Shown piece after piece: positions 34,200 to 44,710 of a stretch of 64,000 nucleotides of DNA. The stretch spans positions 57,412,284 to 57,476,283 of the forward strand of contig CM033721.1 in assembly GCA_019671005.1 (NCBI GenBank), in the 5' to 3' direction. Origin of the DNA: Hibiscus mutabilis (Eukaryota; Streptophyta; Magnoliopsida; Malvales; Malvaceae). Position numbers and translations under genes: made by a program. The notes under the pieces were generated by a model. It saw nothing but the letters and a program-made list of their open reading frames with translations, was not told the DNA's origin and made no database searches. Every line of letters begins with the position of its first letter. Within the stretch, counting starts at the first letter, position 1.

Positions 34200-35721
34200 G
34201 CACTATTGGATGTCGTGTCCTCTGTCCTGATGGAACTCATAGTACACTCCACATCCCTTCTGCACTACTACCATGCCCCTATCGATCAACTGGGCCATGC
34301 ACAATTGCTGAAATATCCACCGCAAAGGAGACTTGATTTCTGACACATTCTTCTTAACCTTCATGGTAGAGTACTCCTCAATAGCATTCACTCCCCTATT
34401 CCCGTGATTAGGCAATGGGTTAGCAGCTACACTCGATTCTTCAAACTTTAGTATCCCAGAATCGATTAGACTCTGCACAAGCTTCTTGAAAGCAAGGCAG
34501 TTCTCTGTAGGATGGCTAGGGGCACCACCGTGGTAATCGCAATACGCGTTCGGTCATACCAGGACGAGAATGGCGGTTTGAACGGAGTAATGTAGTATGG
34601 GCAAACCAAATCCGCTTTGTGCAACTGAGAGTAAAGCTCAGAGTACGAAACGGGTAATGGAGTAAAAGTTTGCCTCTCTTTCTCCTTTCTCGAGGCTCTC
34701 TCCTCCCTTTGGTTCGAGTTTTGTGCTTTCCCAATAGACGCCTATGGCTGTGAGACTGTGCAATTCTTTGGGGCGGTGTAAGTACTGGCAGTGTTCACCT
34801 CATTCTTCTTGTTGTACTTTTGAGAACTTTCCCCGCTATCAATCCTACCGCTCTTGATTGCCAATTCAAGGGACTCCCCGGTCCTAATTAGATCAACAAA
34901 ACTCTGAGTTGTGTTATTAATGAGGCGATCAAACAGTGTCCCCTTCAGCGTATTAACAAATAAAGGTGTAATTTCATGTTCGGGGATGGGTGGCTGAATC
35001 TGGGTGGCCACTTCTCGCCACCTCTGGGCATACTGTCGTAGACTTTTTTTGGATTTCTGCCCCATATTTTCTAGCATAATTTTGCTGGGCGTCATGTTGT
35101 CACGTTCTTGTATTGCTCGATGAATGCTCTTGAAAGATCTTTCCAGGTTTTAATGTTTACTCGTCTCAACTGGGTATACCACCGCAGCAACGCCCTAGTC
35201 AGGCTGTCCTGGAAACAATGAATTAAAAGTTTCTCATCCTTGAGGTAGGCCACCATCTTTTGGCAATAAATTGTCACGTGTACGGAAGGACACGTGGTTC
35301 CATCGTATTTGTCAAACTCTGGTGTTTTAAATTTTGGTGGCAGGACAAGGTCGGATACCAAACTTAAGTCACTGGCATTGCTTCCCGATTCTTTCGTAGT
35401 TTGCAGGGCTTTAAATCTTTCTTCTATGAGGCGAAACCTCTCGTCCCATTTCTTTTTCTACCTCTGTCCTAATCCTTTCGACCAAGTCAGGTCTGGCACC
35501 TCCTCCTCGTGGAGTGCTCCTGTGTCAATGGGTTGATTCTCAGATGCCCCTACCTGAATATTAGCAGACATCCTAGCAGGGTCAATATATACCCTTCTGG
35601 CCAGATTTGGCGTAGCCGGTTGAACCTTACTGTGAGCTGGGTTACCTTCTGGATCTTGAGCGACTTCACCTTCGACTCTTTTTCTGAGGCTCTTAGCCAA
35701 CAACGCAGTTATGTCGGACAC
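34200..35721 (-). pseudogene. gag, broken
   Basis: The start is MSDITALLAKSLRKR (35721). The gag domain runs over 35361-35092 (PPKFKTPEFDKYDGTTCP, HCFQDSLTRALLRWYTQL, WKDLSRAFIEQYK) and, after a one-frame shift at 35092-35095, 35095-34742 (MLENMGQKSKKSLRQYAQRW, ITPLFVNTLKGTLFDRLI). The tail pieces 34734-34516 and 34478-34203 follow in other frames (QSLIDSGILKFEE, VNAIEE). No clear CCHC knuckle was seen. It would form the particle. At least three frame changes. Confidence 0.85.
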
Positions 35722-36123
35722 TATCGACGCTTGTGACTGAGCAACTAGTCACTGAGGCTTCTCTGGGCCTCATCAAATCTTGCTTCCAGATCTCTCTGTC
35801 CTTTCTCTAGACTTATTATCCTATATTCCATGAGTTTGCTTTGTAGTCGGGTAAGGTATGGATGATGAATGATTGCGGCTTAACTTCTATTTTCACACTG
35901 CCACAATATTTACAATATTAATATGATTGCAAAGAAAATAAATGCATGTATAATGATACAAAAGATGCAATGCAGGAATGTATACAAATAAAGGTATTGA
36001 TTCCTCTGGTAATCACCCTTTCGAACAACTTTCACGAGAACTAAAGGATCTAGATTACAATAGAGTTCACATTACAAAAGGAGGGTTCCTAATACAAAAG
36101 AGTCCTAATTACAACACGGAGTC

Positions 36124-38438
36124 CTACAGATAAGACCAAGCTCTATCCCCTAACTTTCCAATAGCCCTGAGCAGCTTGATGAACCTGGGCGCTTCTTCCA
36201 TGCCTGCGACTATGAAAGGCCGGAGAGCTTCATCTTCGGCAGCTAAGTCACTCACATGCCTTGCGACTCGCTGTATGTCCACCATTAGGTTCGCGTAATA
36301 CTGGTCTCTATCCTGCACCATCTGGGCAGCATCATGCAACCTTCTTTAACAATAATTGTCTCCTCTGGCTACAGCCTCTTCAAATACTCTGATTCTTTCC
36401 CTACAATCCTGAACAGTTGTTTCAAGCGACTCAATCCGGGCTCGCAACATGTCAACTTAACGCTCCATTTCTTGTAGTTCGATGAACCATTCCTCTGACG
36501 GTAAGTCTGAAAGAAGTGTTCTAATCCCGCCAACCTTGCCTCTAACTCAACATTTTGACTTTGGCTCTGATTCAGGTATTGGATGGTGTCGTCGTACAAT
36601 CTTTGCATCTCTAACAGTCTATTCCTGCTGCCCATGGACCTTCTTTTCTAAGCGGCGGTGTTCTCTCTTTCATAGCTGACTGCTTGTTTTCCTTTGCTGA
36701 TCTCTTGCCTAGTTCTTTCCTTCTCTTGATTGATAGCCTCCTTGAAAGACCGCCTTTCCTCCTCGGTAGCTAACTTGCAGCTTTCTATCTCTTTCTCGAT
36801 CGCTCGCTTGCTGATCTCTCGTTCTTCTTCCACCAAACGGATACTCTTCATCCTTTCCTTTTCCACGGCTATGAATTGACTTTGGCTGGCCTTCTGTACT
36901 TTCGCTTGGAGTAGGAGGGTATCCTTCTGGTAAAGAGCGTTATTCTCGCTCAAATCTGCATTCAGTTTCTTCAATTGCCTAATGATCTCGTCCCGCTCGT
37001 CGACCTCTAAACTCGCTTTATAAAGCTCACCCGCATGTTGAGTCTGTTGGGTTTCCATCTTCCTCTTGATTTCTTCGAGTTCATCTCGTAAAATATCAGC
37101 TTCAGACGGTACTACTCTCATAAGCTTCTCAAGTGACACAGCTGGTCCTTGATCGGGTTCTGGAATCTTATTATTAATCCTCAAACGTCTCCAAAGATCA
37201 TAGTTCGGGGTGATCATACGCTCGGTGTTTCCTTTTACTCTGACTCGGTAACAATGGTCTCAAGCCCTCATGATAGTCTGAACTTTTTCCTTTTACTCAC
37301 TTTGGCTCAATCAGGCGGTATTGGGAACAAACTGTCGTGATCTGAACTATCGGGACACCAGAAGCGAAGCACAAGCAATCCCACCATGCAGCCCTAACAT
37401 CATCAACCAGTCATAATCACCGCAACTGGACAAGAAGTAATTAACTCTACCGAGCCACGGAACCCTCCATACTATGCCTTCATCTTGAATGTTCTTGAAG
37501 AAACTGCACCATTTCCTCGTCTTCAAGTTTTCTCGCCACTCTTTCGCTAAGTACTCCTGTAAGGGCGAAAAACCTTGAAAGGATATCCCCGGTAGGACCC
37601 TCGTTGGTCTCTTCCACATGTGGCTCTGAATCCATACCTGTAACAGCTGTGCACATCCTCGAAAACGTCATTCTTCGTGCTTTCGACTGGCATTTAAAAA
37701 AAATGAAGGTCTCGACCAAGATCGCTAGTACTGGGTTTGCCCTATGTTTCATACACTCAAACAGATCTAGAATGGCTACATCAATGTTTCCAAGAGTTCT
37801 CGGAAAGATTACCAAACCATATATTCCCAAGGCAAATAGGTCTATCTTCTTCCTCTCGTCTGGATGTGCGGGTATGATGTCTAGAATACTCTCCCATGCA
37901 AAGACTGTACTGTCTCCTCGAAGTTGAATCAGGCCATTAACCCAATCGTCACTCATCCCGGCAAAGGTTTTGAGCTTCGAAGTGTAATTCTGATTCTTCG
38001 GCGGTTTTGCATAGATCCAATCTTCCTGAGCGTTCTTCTGATTAAGTAAGGCAGTGTATTCTTCTACTGTAGGCATCATGTCCTGTCCATTGAAGGTGAA
38101 GCAGCAAAAATCAAGATTCTAGAACTGAAAAATAGCTCGGAGTAAGGGTTGGTTGACTCAAACGCATAACAGCTGTGCAATGTCGCAATAACTATCACGG
38201 AACATGTCTTGTAGTCTTTGGTCCCATCCTTCCCAGATGCTCTGAAGATCCCATAAGTCGTTATGTTGAAGACTCACGTAGGTGTACCCTGCTACTATGC
38301 GTTCGCTCGGCAAACTGTCCCCTTGGGCCTTCTGATTGACCTCTGACCAATGCCTACTGACAAGTTCAACTCTTATTTCCTAAGATACCTTTTTTCCATG
38401 GTGAAAGACTTTCTGATCGGGTAAACCACTTGATCCAT
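36124..38438 (-). pseudogene. ORF1 upstream of gag (Ogre-type extra ORF), broken
   Basis: The likely start is ATG at 38438 (MDQVVYPIRK). After stops, 38079-37480 is open: MMPTVEEYTALLNQKNAQ, KTFAGMSDDWVNGLIQLRGD, ALGIYGLVIFPRTLGNIDVA. A frameshift near 37600 leads to 37619-37347. Then 37217-36648 is a charged coiled coil (EADILRDELEEIKRKMETQQ ... EKERTRQEIS), continued in 36635-36369 and 36339-36124 (RDQYYANLMVDIQRVARH). The order N-terminal globular domain, long coiled coil, short C-terminal helix matches proteins I remember as annotated 'DUF7745' in cotton. Function unknown; its place between PBS and gag makes it part of the retrotransposon. Confidence 0.75.
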
Positions 38439-39060
38439 TACCTTTATGTAATGCAAATACAATAATGTATGTAAAAAAACAAAAGCAAAAAAGAAAAGAA
38501 GTCAGTACCAGATAAAATTAATAAATATATAAATAATGGACGAATTAAATAGGATAAACACACAAAACAACCCTATTTATCCTTCTAAAACACCTAGGTT
38601 ATTCGTATGTCTCTAAAAGGGGTGGGTTTCTATATATTCTCTACATACAGTTTTGGTTCTAGGAGGTACCCGAATTGTCCTTGTGTCATCTACTAAGAGT
38701 AGCAAGGCCCCTGATCATCACCCATTATAGGCTCCTTTCAACCGGGTTTAATTTAGGGGGACCCATTAACTTATGCCTGCACGAAGGAACGATATCCTTT
38801 CGAAAGCATAAGTTACTCGAGCCCCGAAGGTACTTGCTAGGCCTACACGGGAGAATGATATCTCCACGAAAGCATTAGCGTTTTCCCCCCACTTAAAAAC
38901 GGGTTTATATGCCATATTTTAAATGTGTCAAAATAAACGCGCACTTATAACCGAATGTTAGTTTAATAGTCACTTTAACCCGGAATTTCTAATATTAATA
39001 AAGCGGTAATTATTTGAAAAAGCTTGACTCTTTTTTTTGTTTTTGAAAAAACAAAAATTG
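38439..39060 (-). other. Leader between PBS and ORF1
   Basis: Non-coding, about 620 nt. It contains the leader arm (38938-39014) of the inverted repeat with the LTR, and a repeated word CACGA(A/G)GG/GAACGATATC (38778-38870). Confidence 0.6.
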
Positions 39061-39393
39061 TCCCCAGCGGAGTCGCCATATGTAGCGATGTCCTTTTTGC
39101 GCTAAAAAATGTATTTTTATTTTGTTGTTTGTTTTGAAAATAATGTCTTCTGTTGGGCTTTGTAAAAACCGTATTTTTTAAAAATGGAGTCGCCATCGGC
39201 CACTTAGGTAGGCCAGAAACCATAAAACCAAAGATTTGGAAAATATTGGGTTCGAGAGTCGGTTACGGATGGGGAAGAATTAGCACCCCCACATCGCCCA
39301 AAATTGGTACTTTAATAATTACCGCTTTATTAATATTAAATTTTCCGGATTAAAGTGATGATTTAATTATCATTTGGTTATAAGTGCGAGTAG
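38938..39393 (-). other. Long inverted repeat joining 5' LTR and leader around the PBS
   Basis: 38990-39014 and 39314-39338 are 25-nt perfect reverse complements. With mismatches the arms extend to about 38938-39014 and 39314-39393 (both outer ends share CGCACTTATAACC or its complement). The roughly 300 nt between them hold the LTR end and PBS. The 3' LTR (about 23935-24015) has the LTR arm but no partner. Confidence 0.85.
39061..39078 (-). other. Primer binding site (PBS)
   Basis: Minus strand TGGCGACTCCGCTGGGGA, two bases after the LTR end. The TGG start pairs with a tRNA CCA end. From memory this sequence suits a tRNA-Arg primer as described for Ogre-type elements; the tRNA was not checked. 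The word TGGCGACTCC also occurs inside both LTRs (about 23810-23819, 39188-39197). Confidence 0.8.
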
Positions 39394-41549
39394 ATTTTAA
39401 AGGCCCCGTTATCCGAGAATAAACGCCCAACCATTATCACTACGCTTGATATTGGCCTCGTTTACGCTCGGATAAAAGGGCACCGCATTGACAATAATAT
39501 ATCTCTTATGCAATCTTAGCAAATAATTTTAAAACATACGTATACATCACATAGTTTTAAAACATACAAGGAACATCACAAAATTAAACAATACTAATAA
39601 AATACGTGAGCAAGAAAAAAGAATAAAGCTTTTTAAAAAATAAAATAACCCTATCATGCTTAAACATATTAAAGTAATCAACAACTATATCACATACATG
39701 ACATGGATAATGTACAATGTTAAACTAACGAAATAAGGCAACAAACCTAGACATGATACTAGAATTAAAAACATCAAATAAAAACTAAAACCTAGACACC
39801 ACAATTTTGTATGGAACTAAATCAAACATGTAATAAGGTACTTAATTTCCTACCATGCTTCAAGATCAAACAAACACATAAATGACATGCTTATATACAT
39901 AAAAACATGGCATAGGTATAACATGATAACCAAACTAAAACGCAATATTTAAACGAACCTATATGTATCATACGGATGAACAAATTAAAACATAAAAAAC
40001 AACACCTCCAAAAACAAAAAAAAGATGATATAAAAACCTATATTAAGGTGATGAACAAAATAAATATGACATAAAACCATAAAATAACAAAAACAAGAGA
40101 CATAATTGATTACAACAGAGGACTAAAATGAAACAGAAATGACAGAAATTGGAGCAATAAGAACATGATTTAGGGATGAAATTACAAACCAGATGAAACT
40201 TAAAAGGACTAAACATGTAATTGAACCAAGGGGCGAGCTCGGAGTGGAAATTTTAAAAACGCGATGGGATTGGGGAGGTAATTTCACCATTTAAAATCTG
40301 AATTCGGTTTATTTGAGGGCTAAATTGAAATGTTTTCAAAAATGAGGGGGACTAGGGTTGCAAATATCCTATGCGGCAAGACAGAAATGAAAATAATGAA
40401 AACGCGGAGGGATTTATTATAGGATTTACCTATTTTCTTTTTATTTCCCCTCTATAAAACCCATAGTCGGCCCCCTTTATTCACTTTCCTTCATTTTTCA
40501 CCCAAAGAGAGAGAGCTCTCTCTTTTCTCAGAAGTGCAACCCCAAACCCTTCAGCCACCGCGATTATAGCAACGCTCGAAGCATTCCAAAACCCAACCTA
40601 AACACCCCTAAAAAAAAACATCTACTTTTGAAAAGACCGAACCAAAATCCTCCTATTTTGAGACCGTAAAGCCTAGATCCCTGACGTTTCGAGACAAAAA
40701 CGAAGAAGAAAACCCCTTTTTGTGGCTCACTCCTCAGAGTTTATCGTCGACAGGGAAGGGTTTTCTCCTGGTAAACTCTATATTTTTTTTTTTTTTATTA
40801 TTACTTACATGCATGCATAAAAATGAGAGAAAAAAAAATTACCAATGGAAGCTCTGCTTTTTTTTTGTATTTATGGAAAGACTGATAAAACTGGTAACTT
40901 GATAACCTTTGATTCTTACAACTTTTTCATACATATATCCTACTCTGATCGTTTGGTAGAAAGTACTATAAAAATACATATTTTTTGGTTTTGAAATAAT
41001 ACTGACATAGCCTTTGTTTCTTGTGTTTTCTGGCGCATCTGAGTACGGTGGTTGTGGCTGGTGGTGCGGCAGAGGCATGGTGGAGGTGATCCCTTGGCAA
41101 ACACATCGCTGGCCGTTGGATCAGATATGATCCAACGGCTAGGGTTTTATGATGTTTGGACGGCTTGGATGAAAGCTTGAGCGGGCGGGATTGCACCAGA
41201 TCGCGACACGTGGCACGGGTTGATCTGAAAGGCCAGTGCGTGCTCCCCACGCGTGCATGGAATTCAGCTAGATGGCGAGTGGGCTTACGCGTGGCAGATG
41301 AGTGGTCTTCATGCTTCAACCATGGCCGTTGGATCTAGATATGATCCAACGACCCTCGTGCAGTTGAGCAAAATGAGGGGAGGGTATTAGGGCTCCACTA
41401 CCTGATGTGGATTAGGGTTTTTTTGGGATGTGGGTTAAGGTCTGGGCCGTATTAGGCCCAATGTAAATATTAATTTTGGGTTTCATGTAATTTGGACTTG
41501 GACATTTAATTTAACAGTGGGTTTTTATTTTTAGATTTGTTTATTTATA

Positions 41550-41585
<36 letters not shown>

Positions 41586-41829
41586 TAATAATACTGCATA
41601 CGTACAAACATAAGCATACATGCAAACTACACATACGTATCACATTAATATAATATACAAACATACATACATATATACTCATACACACATGGTCTACGTA
41701 CACATTAATCACATGTATAGTAAACAAACAAATAATATAATAGGTATACATGCAACAGTGATATGTAAATTATTAAACTAACTTAAATTAACGTGGTGTT
41801 TATACACCAGATAAAAATGGGTGATTACA
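39081..41829 (-). repeat. 5' LTR of the Tat/Ogre-like element
   Basis: 2749 bp; minus reading TGTAATCACC at 41829 to GCTACA at 39081, followed by the PBS. It aligns with 23704-26487. It carries hairpins GGCCGTTGGAT/ATCCAACGGCT (about 41111-41140) and GGCCGTTGGAT/ATCCAACGACC (about 41325-41355), and the plus-strand TATA and splice-donor-like block (40445-40780). Confidence 0.93.
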
Positions 41830-42175
41830 CCTTCTATTGTAGTTACCTGCAAGTACAACCTCTTGTATTTCTGAAGTAAGACTTACGCCCTCAAATTAGT
41901 AATATTCTATCCAAGAGATTTATTATATTGTGAAAACACATTCAACAATCTAGCCCTTTGGTTAGAGTTGAAACTAGCAGTTATAACAACAAGTAATGTA
42001 ACAATTTCCTCTGTACAAGTGTATTTCAATTGTGAGGGAATGAGGTGAATATCAAGATCAGTGTATATCCAGGTGATGGTTTGGGAGAATCAAAATTAGC
42101 ATAATCCAAAGGTCCAAAGTTCATACCTGATTTATGTAGTGAGCCCATGTTTAGTCCGAGAATCGACTAAACCAT
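41830..42175 (-). other. Leader of the Del/Tekay-like element
   Basis: Sequence downstream of the PBS on the minus strand. No gag domain can be read in these 346 nt before the Ogre-like element begins. Confidence 0.5.
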
Positions 42176-42187
42176 GCTCTGATACCA
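42176..42187 (-). other. PBS for initiator-Met tRNA
   Basis: Minus strand TGGTATCAGAGC, the standard initiator methionine tRNA primer site of plant LTR elements, three bases after the LTR end at 42191. Confidence 0.85.
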
Positions 42188-43162
42188 ATTTGTAACGTCT
42201 TAAACCCAGCCTAAAAGAAAACCGGAGTTTAAGATGTCACGGCAAAGAAAACCGAAAACACGAACCAGAAAATTTCAAATCTTCTAAATTAACCATAGAT
42301 ACACAAAATGGTCACTTGATTCTTTTAAACATAATTCAAAACACACGTATCACCAATTTTCTCAAAGACTCTTATTCAATCATACCAAACAAGGCAGTTC
42401 ACACTTATACATATTTAATTATTCAAATATGTCCAATTAAGCATGTATACATGTAATTCACCCACAATCAGTCCATTTCTTTCAAACCATTCAAAAATAG
42501 TCCACATGCTTTTTATAACTTAGAACAATTTCAAAACAATTTCTATCCGGCTTGTACATTCAAAACTGTCCCTGAATGTATTCTTACACAAGTCAGCCCC
42601 TTTAGCATTTATCTTTATACAAAACAACATTACTTTTATCTCACAATGACACACCAAAACAACATTACATTGCTTATCAAACAGCACACCAAACATCATA
42701 CATTTCATAATCCAAAACTGCACATATTGTTCATGTCAAAACTGTACACTTTTTAGACTGTTTGTAGGACAGCTTCGAGGTTGATTTCATTCGATTCAAA
42801 GACTACATTTACAACATTTCAAACAACATACATTTAGTTATCAAAGCAACGTTTTATTACCTTTCAATACTGCATTAAACTATACTAAATTTCTAGCATT
42901 TCAAAACTGTTTTTCCTAGATGTAGGGTAGTTTATATTTGTGTGTAATTGATGTTTAAAACAGTCTCTTATTAGAATTTATAACAAGCCAAAACTCCCCA
43001 AAATCAGATTCAAATATAATTGTGTAATGAACATCAATTTAACTAAATACTACACCCCCCTTCATCCTTAAAATTTGTTACTTCATCGATATAGCTAATT
43101 CCATTTATAATGCCAAAGTTACAACTCTTAATTATTTCCTACTCACTTTGTTCGAATGTGTA

Positions 43163-43164
<2 letters not shown>

Positions 43165-43215
<51 letters not shown>
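43165..43215. repeat. (TA)n microsatellite
   Basis: About 25 uninterrupted TA units. The small Tyr/Ile ORF across it is an artefact. Confidence 0.95.
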
Positions 43216-43217
<2 letters not shown>

Positions 43218-44559
43218 TGCTTCAACAATCATCCATACATTCAAGCATTCAATGCATGACTCATTCAATTTCTTAAGAGAAAATTCCCATCATATTTATA
43301 CCTCACAATCGAGCCTTCACAATCATCCATACATTCAAGCATTCAAGTATCAATCTTAATGCATGACTCATTTAATTTCTTAAGAGAAAATTCCCATCAT
43401 ATTTATACCTCTTTTTTCTAACAACCACTAAAACATAGAACATACACAAAAGATTATCATATAATTCCTCAAACTAAGCTTAATACAAGAAGAGAAGCAA
43501 GAATTCTTACTTTTAGAAAATGATCTAAGATATTTCTTTTTACTAATCCATTCAGTGTAAGTTATTAGAAAGCTAAAAACTCTATGGAGGGACTTTCTAT
43601 CATGGTTCATTTATAAGGTGATGTCTAATACTCATGTTATTATTAAGCTTAACCATTTAACTCTAACCAATTCATGAAATACTCATATGACTTCCCAATT
43701 TTACCAACAAAATCCTTTGATCTCGCAATCTATTTTTTCAACTTATTTTATACTAGAAGTATGCATAACTTCAATCGAACCTATATAGATAAGGATTTAG
43801 CTTTCAAATCTCAAACAACCATATATAAGTTATACTTGTAAAATTTTCATGCATACATACTCAATACAACTAACCATTCAGAACATAGAATGGATATCTA
43901 CAATTGGAGTGATACCAACTATATGCATACACATGTCTCATAATGCCACCAACCTAAAAACGTACTATCATGACTTGATAATTAAGGAACCATTCGAACT
44001 CCTTAATTAATAGCTTTAACTTATACTCCAATTATTCAAATATCGAAACCATGGTTGATCTTCACTCACAAATTAAATATCATACATACATAACTTTTAC
44101 ACTAAGAAATCTTTCGAATGGAATATACATACAATGTCATTTACATGAAGTATTGGGTATTGATAGGTTATACAAGACAGAGAATGCAATACATATGTTA
44201 ATCAAGCAATGTGCCACCATTCTAGGAGTATACTACTTAAGAAGAGTATCACTCTGCTTGAATCTTGAATAAAGATTTGTAACTCACAACCATACTTGTA
44301 TCATAAGCTTTCATTATCCTGCAAATGCATGAAAATGAGTGCATTAGGCTTATATAGCCTAAGTGAGGTAGTCTTGACAAAAACATAAACAATGCTATTC
44401 ATAATCTTGAATGGAAACCAAGTAACTTTAATATGTGAAGACAAGGAAATTTCATACAATTTATGTTAGTTCATACATTACTAGCTTATTAAAAGCTTGT
44501 TAGAGTTATACTCTTCATTGTTTTATTGGAGATTTCCATCGAGGGTTAAGCTTTGATCA

Positions 44560-44710
44560 TTCATATGCTCACCAAGAGCCTTGTAATCTTTCTTGCTCAC
44601 AAAGAGCTTTCGATTCAATGCTCACTAAGAGCTTTCAGGTCAATGCTCACTAAGAGCTTTTCAATTCGATGCTCATCAAGAGCCTTCGATTCACTGCTCA
44701 TCAAGAGCTA
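44560..44710. repeat. Tandem 25-27 bp repeats with GCTC-N5-GAGC
   Basis: Six copies of GCTCAC(C/A/T)AAGAGC or GCTCATCAAGAGC joined by spacers such as TTTCGATTCAAT. Each can fold as a 4-bp stem with a 5-nt loop. Confidence 0.8.

Larger units (their letters stand above)
23704..41829 (-). mobile_element. Tat/Ogre-like Ty3 retrotransposon, full length but broken
   Basis: The 18.1-kb element has two LTRs (41829-39081 as 5', 26487-23704 as 3'), PBS, an extra ORF1 before gag, gag, protease, RT, RNase H, a second (archaeal-type) RNase H, integrase, a long 3' region and PPT. The dual RNase H marks the Tat lineage, and ORF1 before gag is known from Ogre-type elements. The flanking five bases are CATTC (23699-23703) and CCTTC (41830-41834), 4 of 5 equal, consistent with an aged target duplication. 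All coding parts have stops or frameshifts. The two LTRs are similar over full length but differ by scattered substitutions and indels, so the insertion is not recent. Confidence 0.92.

Noticed and set aside
37604..37927. 107-codon plus-strand ORF
   Set aside because: Antisense shadow of ORF1.
43165..43215. Tyr/Ile repeat peptide
   Set aside because: Translation of a TA microsatellite.
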